Origin: Bedellia somnulentella
Taxonomy: Eukaryota; Arthropoda; Insecta; Lepidoptera; Bedelliidae
Assembly: GCA_963576735.1 (NCBI GenBank)
Contig: OY755171.1
Coordinates: 18,326,182 to 18,390,181 of the forward strand
Direction: 5' to 3'
DNA length: 64,000 bases
The position numbers and the translations under genes were made by a program. Below the pieces are notes generated by a model. That model saw nothing but the letters and a program-made list of their open reading frames with translations. It searched no databases and had not been told where the DNA came from. This document shows positions 53,321 through 63,820 of this stretch, in pieces; the stretch's first letter is position 1, and each line of letters begins with the position of its first letter.

Positions 53321-55458
53321 ATGAGTTCAAAATTTTATAAAAACTGTGTCGTGCCACTGTGTGTTAGTACGACAGTGAAAACGCCAAATAAACTGTTTAT
53401 TTACGTTCCTCATAAGCCAGAAATACGAAAGAAGTGGTTGCAGCTTGCAAGGCGAGACCCACAGCATTTATCTACAAGTGGGAAATTGTATTTTTGTGAA
53501 GATCACTTTGATGTAAGTAGGTTTTATTACAAATTTTTAATATGATAATAGTATTTGATAGCTTTTCACAATTCAATATGAGATATCAATGCCACTAAAT
53601 AATTAAAAGCCGTCAATATAACCTGACAATTTAAAACTCAAAACATTCATAATTCTTAGCATGATTACTTCGTAATAAAATAACATTTGAATGTAAATAT
53701 AAGTAGGTATGAATACATTATTAAATTGTGCACTGAAAATGACTTGAGTTAAATTTCAAATGTAAGTTATTGTGGAATAATAATGCATATTTAATGAAAT
53801 GAATTTGCACTTATTTATTACAGTTACCAAATGACATGGTGAACTATATTGAGTACCAAATTATGGGACATGTATCACAAATACTCATGAAGCCAGGATG
53901 TGTCCCTAGTAAGTTTGATTGTCAACCAGACAGACAGAAAAGAACTACTTCAACAGACCGGCCTTATATTGTGAAAAAACAAAGAATGATGACTGTCCAA
54001 GAATGCTTAAATGAATCAGTAGCACCAGAACAGATCCCTCAGCCCAGTTGTACTGGAATGCAAAGTACACTTATTGACTATGCTTCTCGAGCCAACACAG
54101 GTACCCTAAAGAGTAAACTAATACACTCATGTCTTAGGTTCTTGTTATTAATTAACATATATTAGTTTTATGGTTATCTTTTTCAGATGCAAATATTGTG
54201 GAGGATATGGTAGTTACCTACAAGACAGCGGATAAAGCAACCCAAGTGCTAATTACTCGCAAAATCCGCAGTAAAGCCATTCAAGTCAGCATTAACTCAG
54301 TAAATAAAGCAATGTCACCAATAAAATCTACAACTGCATGTGTATCTACGTCCCCTTTTAAAGTTGATCATTGTAAAAAACCAAGTCCTGGATTCAGCAG
54401 TAGCAATGTTTCAAGAAAACTTAAAATAAAAGAAGATTCAGACAGTGATGTCTCCTTTTATGCCCCACCTTTAACTAGTTCAGAATCTTCACCTTCAAAA
54501 CATTCTATACAAACTTAATCTACTTCGGATTGCAGTGAATTCCAAGGATATGAAACAAAACTAGAGTTGGAGAGAACTTACAGGATACAATTAAAAAGAT
54601 AAAAAGTGATCCACGATTTTTCATTGGTATTCCCAGAAGTTGTTACTTTTTAATAGATCTAATAATGAAAGAACTGGAATAACCTGAACACTATGTATTA
54701 TTGTGCTTGAAAAAAATTAGATTAGATACTGAATTTAAAGAATTGGGTATTGATTTTGGCATGACTTCATCAGCTGCCAGCAAGATATTTTTAAAGAACA
54801 TTCCTAAGATAGCAAGTGTAATGCATCCTTTTATAGTGAAACTTATACCTGAAAATCTATTAAGGACATTGCCTATGTCTTTTAGACACAAATATTACAA
54901 TGTAGGATGCATAATAGATTGCTTGGAGATAGAGATCCAGAAACCTTCTAATGCTGTCCACCAAGCTCTTACTTGGTCAGAATATAAAAAGCTAACACGC
55001 TTAAATACCTAATTTCATGCACTCCAAATGGTCTAGTTGGTTACATATCTCCTGGCTTTGGTGGAAGGGCAACTGATACCTGCATTGTAGAATCCTGTGA
55101 TTTTATTAAAACTCTAAGTAGTGGAATGTGTGTAATGGCCGACAGAGGCTTTAAAAATGTTCAGAAATATTTAGAACAATCAGGTATTCAGTTGGTCCGA
55201 CCCACATCTGTACAAGCAGGAGTCAAGATGACTAAAAAAGAGGCTAAGGAAACTAAACAAATAGCCAGCCTGCGTATTCATGTAGAAAGAGTCATAAGAA
55301 GATTGCGTGAATTTTTGATGTTGAAGCCACATGCCTGTATAAATATGAATTTTGTTAAAATCTTTGATGATATTATGATAATTGCATGTGGATTAATTAA
55401 TTTCAAGATTCTCTCATTAAATAAAACTACACAAATATATCATGTTTGGTTTTATTAA
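53321..55458 (+). pseudogene. THAP-DDE transposase, three or more exons, several breaks
   Basis: Exon 1 (53321-53512) encodes a complete THAP zinc finger: C-x4-C near the start, the PEIRKKW core and CEDHF. It ends at a GTAAGT donor. The intron 53513-53823 ends TTATTACAG. Exon 2 (53824-54100) continues the THAP-adjacent motif (MGHVSQILMKPGCVPSKF). A second intron runs from GTACCC to TTTTCAG (54101-54186). Exon 3 continues to a stop at 54516. After at least one frameshift and another stop (near 54680) the DDE domain follows: IIDCLEIEIQKPSNA (first D), a frameshift near 55000, PGFGGRATD, MADRGFKN (second D) and LRIHVERVIRRLREF (E). The enzyme would bind the ends through THAP and catalyse excision. 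It is clearly dead. Confidence 0.85.
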
Positions 55459-55476
55459 TATTATTTTATAATGTAA

Positions 55477-56318
55477 CTACACTTTATTGCTACAACATTT
55501 ATATAACAAAGGATATATTTGTTCTTTCCAATAATTTATTAAATTATTTTCTATTAGGTCAATTACAAACTCTTCGTTATAAATCACATTCAAAATATCT
55601 ATTTCTTTATTGCTCTCTGAAAAATCAGTACTAGCCACACAAAAATAACAGTTTTTCTTTCCAGATAAAAACATTTGGATTTGCATTTGTGTATAGAATT
55701 GTTTTGCTGGTTCCCCATTTTTTATATAATTAACAAAATTTTTTTTGCTTGCTGGACATTTAATTTCAATAATGCCGTCCTCAAAAATACCATCAGGGGA
55801 TCCGGCAATCATAGGGTACTTTTGGCTTAATAAAAGACCACACTTTCTTAATTTTTTTTGCAGTTTCAACTGTACTGCATCTCTAACTTGGTCTTCTAAT
55901 TTTCTTCCCCTTCATTGCCTTCGTATCGGGAATTTTGCCACCCATAATCAGTGCTATGAGCGTTCTATCGATTGTCTTGCAGCGGCTTACTTCATATGCT
56001 CTTGATGCTGTTATTCTACCATATCTCATTTCAAACCATAGTCTACTACTACTCTGTTCCCTGGTTTCTTCCTCGATTTTTTTAATTGATTTTTGTGCGA
56101 TGCGGTTGGAGACACATCACCATTGATACTTTATTTGTACTATCTTGTATCACCTTTCAAATGTGGTTGAAGAGTTTCCAGCTCTTAAGGTCTGGCTACC
56201 ACTTTTACTGCTTTTCTGCTGAGCAGAAATCGGTGTTTGAAGCAAAAAAAACTCCAAGCATCACGGCATCAATTTCAGGCAAATTTGTACTATTCGCTTT
56301 AACAAATCCTTGCTCCAT
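55477..56318 (-). pseudogene. YqaJ-type nuclease, split by S1 and a frameshift
   Basis: The likely start is ATG 56318 (MEQGFVKANS...). The N-terminal part ends at an S1 insertion (about 56090-56215), after which KIEEETREQSSSRLWFEMRY and GRITASRAYEV continue. A one-base shift near 55900 leads into the last 130 codons. These hold the catalytic signature GSPDGIFEDGIIEIKCP (D...E-x-K) and the YTQMQIQMFLSG Gln-rich motif of YqaJ/lambda-exonuclease-like nucleases. In ISL2EU elements this second protein accompanies the transposase; its role in transposition is not established. About 280 codons after removing the insertion. Confidence 0.8.
56090..56215 (+). repeat. S1 fragment inside the YqaJ gene
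   Basis: It runs from 'gtgcgatgcggttggagaca' to 'ggtctggctaccac' and lacks both head and tail. Confidence 0.7.
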
Positions 56319-56659
56319 ATTAAAAGTTAATAAAAGCACTGCTTTAAATATCTTACAAAAAGGAATGTGTATTATAATTAGAAAATAACTAAAGAAATGA
56401 GCAAAAATATACGGAATCTAGCAGAATCACAACGAACTGTCAACAACAACTGTTATGAAGAAGTGACGTCATGCGTTTTGATTGGCGTTTGATGTCACGT
56501 GATTTATGTATGTGATTTACCGGTTTTATTTCAAGAAAATCTAATTTAATCCTGAATATTTTAATTATTTAGTCTGATTTTCGTAATAAATAAACCTTCA
56601 ACAATTACGCATAACAATTATTTTTGAGAATTTAATTTGGTGGCAACTAGCCTAATCGA

Positions 56660-57140
56660 ACGGGTTAATTCCAACCAGCCTCGCGACCAACTTGAGGCGG
56701 TTGGATTTCTGTGGCGTGTCGGTTCCAGCACAAATGCAGAAAGCGGTGCTGCTCGATACGGCTCGGATCGTCCGTCGGTTCTTGAACCTGACTCCCTGAC
56801 CCCGACCGACTGTGCTTTTGTCGGGGAGTACCGCCTCTCCCATTTAAAATTTATATTTTCATTTTCGGTCATGGGAGAGGCGAGAAACAAAAAAGTCTTT
56901 CGAAATAATAATAAAATTCCAACCAGCCTCGCGACCAACTTGAGGCGGTTGGATTTCTGTGGCGTGTCGGTTCCAGCACAAAAACAGAAAGCGGTGCTGC
57001 TCGATACGGCTCGGATGGTCCGTCGATTCTTGAACCTCACTCCCCGACCCCGACCGACTGTTCTTTTGTCGGGGAGTACCGCCTCTCCCATTTAAAATTT
57101 ATATTTTCTTTTTTGGCCATGGGAGAGGCGAGGAACTATG
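56660..57140. repeat. tandem 248-bp repeat, two copies
   Basis: 'ttccaaccagcctcgcgacc' occurs at 56669 and 56917. Each unit ends '...gggagaggcgag(a/g)aac' plus an AATAATAAT run. Each may be a retroelement 3' end with trinucleotide tail, inserted or duplicated head to tail. Long ORFs on both strands here are by-products of the GC-rich repeat. Confidence 0.8.
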
Positions 57141-57370
57141 AGTCATGTAATAATAATAATAAATCATTTATTATCAGACAACAAGGTCCATATAATATTA
57201 GTAAACTTAGTCTATGTTAGTATTTTACAATTTGGTAGGCAGAGGCTTTGATTTCTGATGCGCAGCCCTGAAGCGCCGGAACACTATTCCCTCAGGCCAA
57301 AAATTTTCTCCTAGCAGAATCGAATAATGATGAACGTTTAAGGCGGTATGCTTACCTAGTATTAGTTATA
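57141..57370 (-). mobile_element. possible LINE 3' end
   Basis: An AATAATAATAATAA run followed by 'atcatttattatcagacaac' looks like the tail and 3' UTR of a minus-strand LINE. No coding part recognised. Confidence 0.35.
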
Positions 57371-57721
57371 TTTTATTTAAGATTATTGTAGTAATGTTGT
57401 TTATCCAAATAAATAAATAAGAAGATGCAAAATATAAAGATCAAATGTTGATAGTATTGATCAGTAGAAGAAAGCCACGTAAGAGGTATAAAAACCAGAT
57501 TATAAACGTTTTTATAATGATTCTGCTTTTGAAAGAAGTACCCGAAGTGTGAAGTGAAGAACACGCAATTATATGAAATGAATAATGATTGTGAGAGAAG
57601 TAAAAAAGATTGGTCAATATTGTACAAAGTATTAATCGAAAATATTACCTACATTAATATGAATTAGTAGCGTGAGTATAAGTATGTTGTTACTATTTAG
57701 TTTAGAACTTTGTATTGACGA
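57371..57721. other. unassigned AT-rich sequence
   Basis: No feature recognised. Confidence 0.4.
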
Positions 57722-57789
57722 ATTTTTGATTCCTTAGCTCTGGCTACCCCTTCTAGTGATTTATAGCCGTGAGTATATGTATATATGTA
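57722..57789 (+). repeat. S1 3' end only
   Basis: 'gattccttagctctggctac' to 'gccgtgagtatatgtatata'. Confidence 0.65.
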
Positions 57790-58541
57790 TTGAAAATATT
57801 AACAGCCGTATCAAGACTTATAATATCATTGCCATTTTTAAAAGCCCTTTTACATGAATGAGTTTACTATGCAATTACTTTTTAATTAGTAAATTGCCCA
57901 TCGTGCTTGCCTTCTGCTTACTTTAATTGGAGTATGGAAACTATTTTACTAAACAAACATAGGAAAGAAGAAATATAATGTTAGGTATCCGAAATATGAC
58001 TATCTCACTTTTCAGTGTTATTCAGATTAATAACAGAAGCCTCTTAGATGTTAGTATTCAATCAACGTTTAAAAAATAAACAGTGTTTGCCGTTTTGTAT
58101 GAATATACTGTTGAATGGCCATGTACAGTCGACATCATATATTATCGTAGTGGGCGATGTGTCAAATATATCGGAGCTTCTTTTAATTTTTCTGGCTACA
58201 CCTTTTTGTCATTTGTAGTTAAAGGGCATAAATATATTTTGTTATTTAAGAATGAAAATAGACCGGATATGAAATAATAAAATATGAATAGTAACACCGA
58301 TTCCTCTAAAAGTTAATTATATCGGGAAACCTTACAATGTGTCCGGTACCAGGAAATTGAATTTATACCAATGAAAGAGTTATTTGTAGTAATTTTGTGA
58401 AATTCCATCGGCATTGTTCACACCGGCACGTATCGATCGTCCACCTCACATTGTTGTTCCTATTCAATTAGCCGACTCAGCTTATTTGCCTATTTAGGCA
58501 GGTAGACGGGCATATTTTGGTTCGTTTCTGAGGGAGAGTTT
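57790..58541. other. unassigned sequence
   Basis: No feature recognised. The 64-codon ORF at 58083-58277 has no motif. Confidence 0.4.
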
Positions 58542-58782
58542 GCCGTGTCGTACCGGCTTAGAATGTCACTATCCTTTTCTACCCAAGGGTGTCCTAAGAG
58601 GCAACTAAGGGTATGGGGCTTTTATAGTGGTTCTTGGGAGATGCGATTGGAGACCCATCACCAAACGATACTTTATTTCTACCATCTTGTCCCCTATCAA
58701 CTTCCAAATATGGCTGAGGAGTTTCTAGCTCTAAAACTCGGGCTACCCCTTTTTGACATTTATGGCCGTGAGTATGTATGTA
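58542..58782 (+). repeat. S1 SINE-like element, second subfamily
   Basis: Full-length, with 'ctacccaagggtgtcctaag' and a short TATG tail. Confidence 0.75.
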
Positions 58783-58955
58783 CGAGTATGTTTCTCAAAC
58801 TCAACTTTCATGCCGTGAATTCCTGTAAAAGTGGCAAAGATACTAATACTTCTGGATCTCATGTAAAATTTTGCGGAGGTGATGTTCAGAGTACTTACTA
58901 CATTTTTACTGGAATGGTGCATTAAGGTGAAAAAAGACCGTCTTTTGGAACGCTC

Positions 58956-59547
58956 TTAACCCTTAATTAGTCGCATGGGGTCAAGGCAGTTTCGCATTAA
59001 AAATTTAAGCACTTGCCTCTGCCCGAATTTCCCCACGCCCCCGCTAGCTTCATAACCCACGTCGAAGTTTGTATTCCGGTACCGATCTAGTCACGGGAGT
59101 GGAAGGATGTGTCGCTGCGCTCTTGAGAGGTGACCCCGTGCGAGTAATTACGCCCGCGGAAAAACGATAGAAAAGTACCAACCAAATGTACAAAATGCGC
59201 AAAGTTTGTGTGCAATGATCACTCTCAAATATACTGTCAACAGTGTAATAAAAGTGATTCGGAGAGTTCCTAAAATAATTCTAAAGTTTTAACTTTGATC
59301 TTAGTATAGGTACAAATCGATAATTTTTGATAGTAATTTTGATGTAGCTTGTTTTTGTTTGACTAGATATTTAGTTCATGTTATTCTTTTTATATATATT
59401 AGAATTAATAAAGCACTTTCATAATAATAATGTTTTATTTACTTATATCTTTTATAAATAATATAAAATATTCCTACAATTTGGGGTCACCTGTGACCCC
59501 ATGCGAGCAATTGTGTAATTTTCTTAGTGCGACTAATTAAGGGTTAA
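58956..59547 (+). mobile_element. piggyBac-like deletion derivative (584 bp)
   Basis: The body 58960-59543 has perfect 16-bp inverted ends CCCTTAATTAGTCGCA and is flanked by TTAA on both sides (58956-58959, 59544-59547), the piggyBac target. Subterminal repeats of GTGACCCCRTGCGAG occur on both sides of the centre. One of them forms the palindrome GGGGTCACCTGTGACCCC at 59482-59499. Confidence 0.9.
59168..59273 (+). pseudogene. piggyBac transposase C-terminal zinc module
   Basis: The frame RKVPTKCTKCAKFVCNDHSQ...YCQQC ends with a stop at 59271-59273. The C-x2-C...C-x2-H...C-x2-C spacing is that of the cysteine-rich domain at the end of piggyBac transposases, which binds the element ends. The catalytic DDD part is deleted, so only the last 34 codons remain, still with all Cys/His ligands. 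Confidence 0.75.
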
Positions 59548-59816
59548 TAAAATAATTAATTCCTCATTCAGAGTTTCCGAATATATATCTATTTTCGTCA
59601 TTTGTATCGAAGTGAAACGACCCCGCATAGTCCAGTTGACCGGAGGCCTAACAACATGAAGCCTTTGTAAGCTTTACTTGTTTGCAAACGAGCCGATGGT
59701 AACAGACTTAACGTGTTGTCGTCACAGACTTATAACACATCAGACAAAACACAACCCTCGGTTTCAGTTTGGTGTGCGTTAAATTAACCTTGGTGTTGGT
59801 GATGAGTGTTTGATAC
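59548..59816. other. unassigned sequence
   Basis: No feature recognised. Confidence 0.4.
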
Positions 59817-59912
59817 ATACAAATTCTCACTAGGGTAGGCAGAGACTATCGATCGCCACTTTTTATGATCCTGATAAACTTATCTAGTTTCGTTTGCATT
59901 CATCATTCTATT
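59817..59912 (-). mobile_element. L-3' LINE 3' end
   Basis: The minus strand reads 'agtggcgatcgatagtctct' then 'gcctaccctagtgagaattt', the WRSIVSAYP end. Its extent to the right is uncertain. Confidence 0.55.
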
Positions 59913-60156
59913 CATACATACATATACTCACGGCTATAAATCCCTAGAAAGGGTAGCCAGAGCTAAGGAATCAGAAATTCCGCAGCCACTTTTGGAAGTT
60001 GCGTGGGAAAAGATGGTAAAATATAGGTTGTTGGTGATGGGTCTCCTACCGTATCGCCCAAAAATCCCTTAAAAAGTCCCAATACCGTTATTCGCCTCTT
60101 AAGTACACCCACCGGAAGACATGGGGTAGTACTATTCTAAGCCGACACTACACAGC
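59913..60156 (-). repeat. S1 SINE-like element, full length
   Basis: First subfamily. It abuts the L-3' piece on its tail side. Confidence 0.8.
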
Positions 60157-63100
60157 AACGTACACCCACACCGCAAGCCACCACCAGTTTTTTCACACAT
60201 GCTCTTTGTTTTTCATACTTCGAACGCTTGCCTTTCTGGGTCTTTAATCTTTTAATGAAATGATGGATGAGTGATAATGGATAATTATCACGAACATCTT
60301 CTTCTATTTATGTATGTCGTATTGAATACAACGAAAAATTAGTATCATTGATTAATAGTATTAAAGATTTTTGGATCACATGATACAAGACGGGACTTAC
60401 TTTGGGTCTGACTTGATTGATTTGTATAATGCGATATGTAATAATAATTTAGCCAGTTTTACAAGTTAGGCGAAGTATAAAAAAAGATTGTTGGCGATAA
60501 TTATCCGAGCATATCACTCATCAACTATTTAATTAAAATATCAAGAAGTTATTGAAAAATTGTAAGAATATCATCAAAACTCCCGAAGAAATGCGATTAA
60601 CAAAAAATATTTTGGAAAACAGCACTGTAATAAAATATTTCCAGCTATTCACGTTACTATTACACGTGACTATAGAACTAGTTAATTTAATGGTAGCTGC
60701 GGGCGGATTTTCTTGCGTTGAGAGATCAAATTAATTTATATAAAAGCTTTTACATTAATCATCTCTCGACACATAAAATATATTTATATCGGGGGTTTCA
60801 AATTAATGTTCATCATCATCAAAAATTGAGATTACTAATGACAATAGATGGCGCACGTTGATAAATATGTTTTTTTTTTAATTAATTGTGTGAATGTTGA
60901 AAACTAGTTTTCTAGTATTTTGAGCTTTGATCATATATACCAAAGATACACTAACAAAGCACGAAAAACAGCCCGGCAAAACAGCGCTTAAATTTATGAT
61001 AAGCACTGTTTCACTGACAGTCGCCTACTAGACCTCAAACGGAAGATGCCAAAGTGCTCCGTAAAATTTTGCTAATGTTTCATAGTATAAGTAGTTCATT
61101 TATATTCTTATAAATTATAAGAATAAATTATAAAAAAACCTTGCTTGAATCGTAAATTTTACGAATATCTATTTATTATATACAGCGGCGGTTTCACCAT
61201 ACTCTGTTAGTTAACTAAGCCTAATATAAACTAAACAAATCAGAACAAAGATGCGATAAAGACGCTTCTTCCAAAAAAAAAGTAATTTAAGAAATTTATG
61301 TTTAACTTAATTTTAACGAAAAGTTATTTAAATTGGGTATGCATGATACTGTTTGGAATTTTCAGACGCATAGTGGAAGGACCATATCATCCGTGTATAT
61401 CAAATATTTATGGTATATTTTTTATAAAATAAAAAATATTTTAATTTTCAAAATTATTTACTGCATTCAAATATGTTTAATAAATCACCTGCTTAAGTCG
61501 GGGTTCGAACAGGTAAATGTGATACAAATATATCTTGAATTTTTAAAATACCGATCAAAAGGGTCTATCATAAAGAATGATATCTTCAAAGTTACATAGT
61601 ATCTTATATTAAAGTAAATAAATATGTTTTGCGCAAAATAAAATCATGCCACTTCGACTCCTTGCCTTTCATGTATTCCATCACCACATCGTAAGTATTT
61701 CAACTGGGATGTCAAAAAGTCGTTAACTTGCAATAAATAATAGGTTTAAAGTGAATGCGGTAAGGTCTATAATTGTAGAAAAATAGATATTTATATGTGT
61801 TTGTTTTTCCAGTTACAAATGAATACTGCTATGTCTGCCCAATATGCTCAATATAAACCGACCCTTATCGAATTGTAAATAAAGTAGACTATTTAAAATG
61901 CTACATGAGATATAATAGCATTTATTTATTTGTAACAAGTTTCTATATATATATGAACGCATTTTTGGGCGTTGAATTTGTTTGAAGTGCGGTATATTTG
62001 GTATATATATGATCAAAAATTGTGAGTCATAATCTAGGGCAATTCAAAATTGCATCAAAATCAAACATTAAAAGTATGGAATTTCTAATTCCATGCTAGC
62101 TCTTTATTTTTAAATACTTTACTGCAAAAATCCCCCTCATTAATTCCAATCCGACATGGATTTTATTAGTAGAACTAATGCTGTGTCTAAACAAATGTCG
62201 GTCCATGGTAGTTTAGTCCTGTTTCGGCCGGGCTAAATTCACATTTTCTAAATATTCAATTGTGACAGTGCTGCTTGCTCGGCAATTGCAAATTCTCGCA
62301 CAAAGCAATTTCACGAGAGCCTTGATGCGGTTTTTCATCAAGCTGTTGCTGTTTCCTACTAGATTTGTACTAGTGGCTATATTGAATTCACTGTGTATAC
62401 TGTGTAGCAAAGACTTATGTTAGATACCTAGTTTGAGTGCTTTGCCTAGTTTTGACCAAATGTAGTTTGTAAAATTATGAAAAATAATGACTTTTTTCTT
62501 AGGTTCTAGTATAAATTTACCTTAGGGTTGAATTTAATTGTAAGTGAATCATAAAAATAATTAACAATTATTTGAATTTATAGTCTGTGTGAAATAAATC
62601 TCATCGTTGCAGCAAAATGGTACACATATACATCTTAAACTCTTAAAGAATTTAGATTTCAAAGGCTCCAATTTAACAAACCTTGTTCACTAAAAATTCC
62701 AAAGCAAAAAGCCATAAAAATAAGTAACACTTTGGAGTAGCCTTGATTTTTCATAAAGCAGATAAATAATACACAGACATAGACCAGAACAGAGATTTAG
62801 AATTAGATAATAATGAGTGGGGAAAAGATTTTAAAAAGGGGGTGGTATTTGTGAGTGGTTCTTGAAAAACCATATCGTCCAGCAATAACTTAAAAAGCCA
62901 CGGAAAGAGATCTTACACAAACATTAAAATATAAGTGTGTTTATCTCTCTCAACCTTAATTTAGACATAATGTATCAAAGATTATAATATATGTAGGAAC
63001 ACTTCATTTAATCCTTAAGTTGCCATCCTGTTTCAAAACTTTAAGCATTTAAAACTGTTTAAATTTGATTTTATTTTACAGTCTATTTCAGCAGCTTAAA

Positions 63101-63210
63101 AATAAGCACAATTTACAAACTTAATATGAAGAGGCTCCAACCGTGAGCCAGTTACTAGATACGAGCTCAAGTAGAACATATTTGGTCGGAAGCAGCGTAT
63201 TTTGTGTTGT
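60157..63210. other. 3 kb of unassigned AT-rich sequence
   Basis: No ORF with a recognisable motif, no shared repeat and no RNA gene. This is the longest featureless stretch in the window. Confidence 0.45.
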
Positions 63211-63290
63211 AGAATAGAATAGGAAATTCTTTATTGTACATCGACATATTAAATATTAATACAGAAAATTATGAGGTGAGGTAGGTAGGA
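63211..63290 (-). mobile_element. LINE 3'-end fragment
   Basis: 'tagaatagaataggaaattc' and 'tttattgtaca' on plus are the complement of the AATAAA/(TATTC)n type 3' end seen at 15030-15170. Confidence 0.45.
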
Positions 63291-63411
63291 TGATAATATT
63301 AATACAGGGATAATGTGAAATTGGTTCAATTAGGTCACTTTTGTCAAGTTATATCCGCGATATATAAGCGTGATAATGCTGCTTTTACAGTTAGGTTGCT
63401 AAATGTTTTAT

Positions 63412-63622
63412 TATTTCTTCCGGTGGGTGTACGTAAGAGGCGACTAACGGTTTTGGGGCTTTTGAGGGATTTTTGGGCGATGCGGTTGGAGACCCATCAC
63501 CAACAACCTTTATTTCACCATCTTTTCCCCACACAAGTGGCTGAGGAATTTCTGATTCCTTAGCTCTGGCTACCCCTTCTAGGGATTTATAGCCGTGAGT
63601 ATATGTATGTATGTATGTATGT
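63412..63622 (+). repeat. S1 SINE-like element, head missing
   Basis: Well conserved from 'atttcttccggtgggtgtac' to a (TATG)4 tail. Only the first about 40 bp are lost. Confidence 0.8.
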
Positions 63623-63649
63623 TTTATTAAAAATATATAGAGCCAATGT

Positions 63650-63820
63650 AGATGGTATTGCTATTAGAGGACGGCCTTGCAAAACGTTTCTAAACCAGAT
63701 AGAAAACGTTCCTATAAAGGCGGGGGTCCGAAGTGGATATAAATGAGCATGTATGAGAAGACTAGTGAAAGTAAGGAAACAAGAGAGATACCTACCCCAA
63801 TGGGAATAATGGGCGTGAAA
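63650..63820 (+). mobile_element. L-3' LINE fragment
   Basis: RGRPCKTFLNQIENV...KAGVRSG, a stop, ACMRRL, then a gap and 'acctaccccaatgggaataa'. It is the C-terminus of the same LINE as at 35352, with internal deletions. Confidence 0.55.

Larger units (their letters stand above)
53230..56480 (+). mobile_element. ISL2EU-like DNA transposon, about 3.3 kb, decayed
   Basis: Two convergent genes: a THAP-DDE transposase on plus and a YqaJ-type nuclease on minus, their stops 18 bases apart (55458 and 55477). This gene pair is, to my knowledge, the mark of the ISL2EU superfamily. Inverted subterminal similarity is visible (GTGACGTCACCTCTTCCTA at 53236-53254 against the complement of 56454-56472), but exact termini and TSD were not found. 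Confidence 0.75.

Noticed and set aside
56618..57095. 157- and 152-codon ORFs on opposite strands
   Set aside because: They repeat the same peptide twice because they cross the tandem 248-bp units. There is no domain, and low stop density comes from GC-rich repeat sequence.
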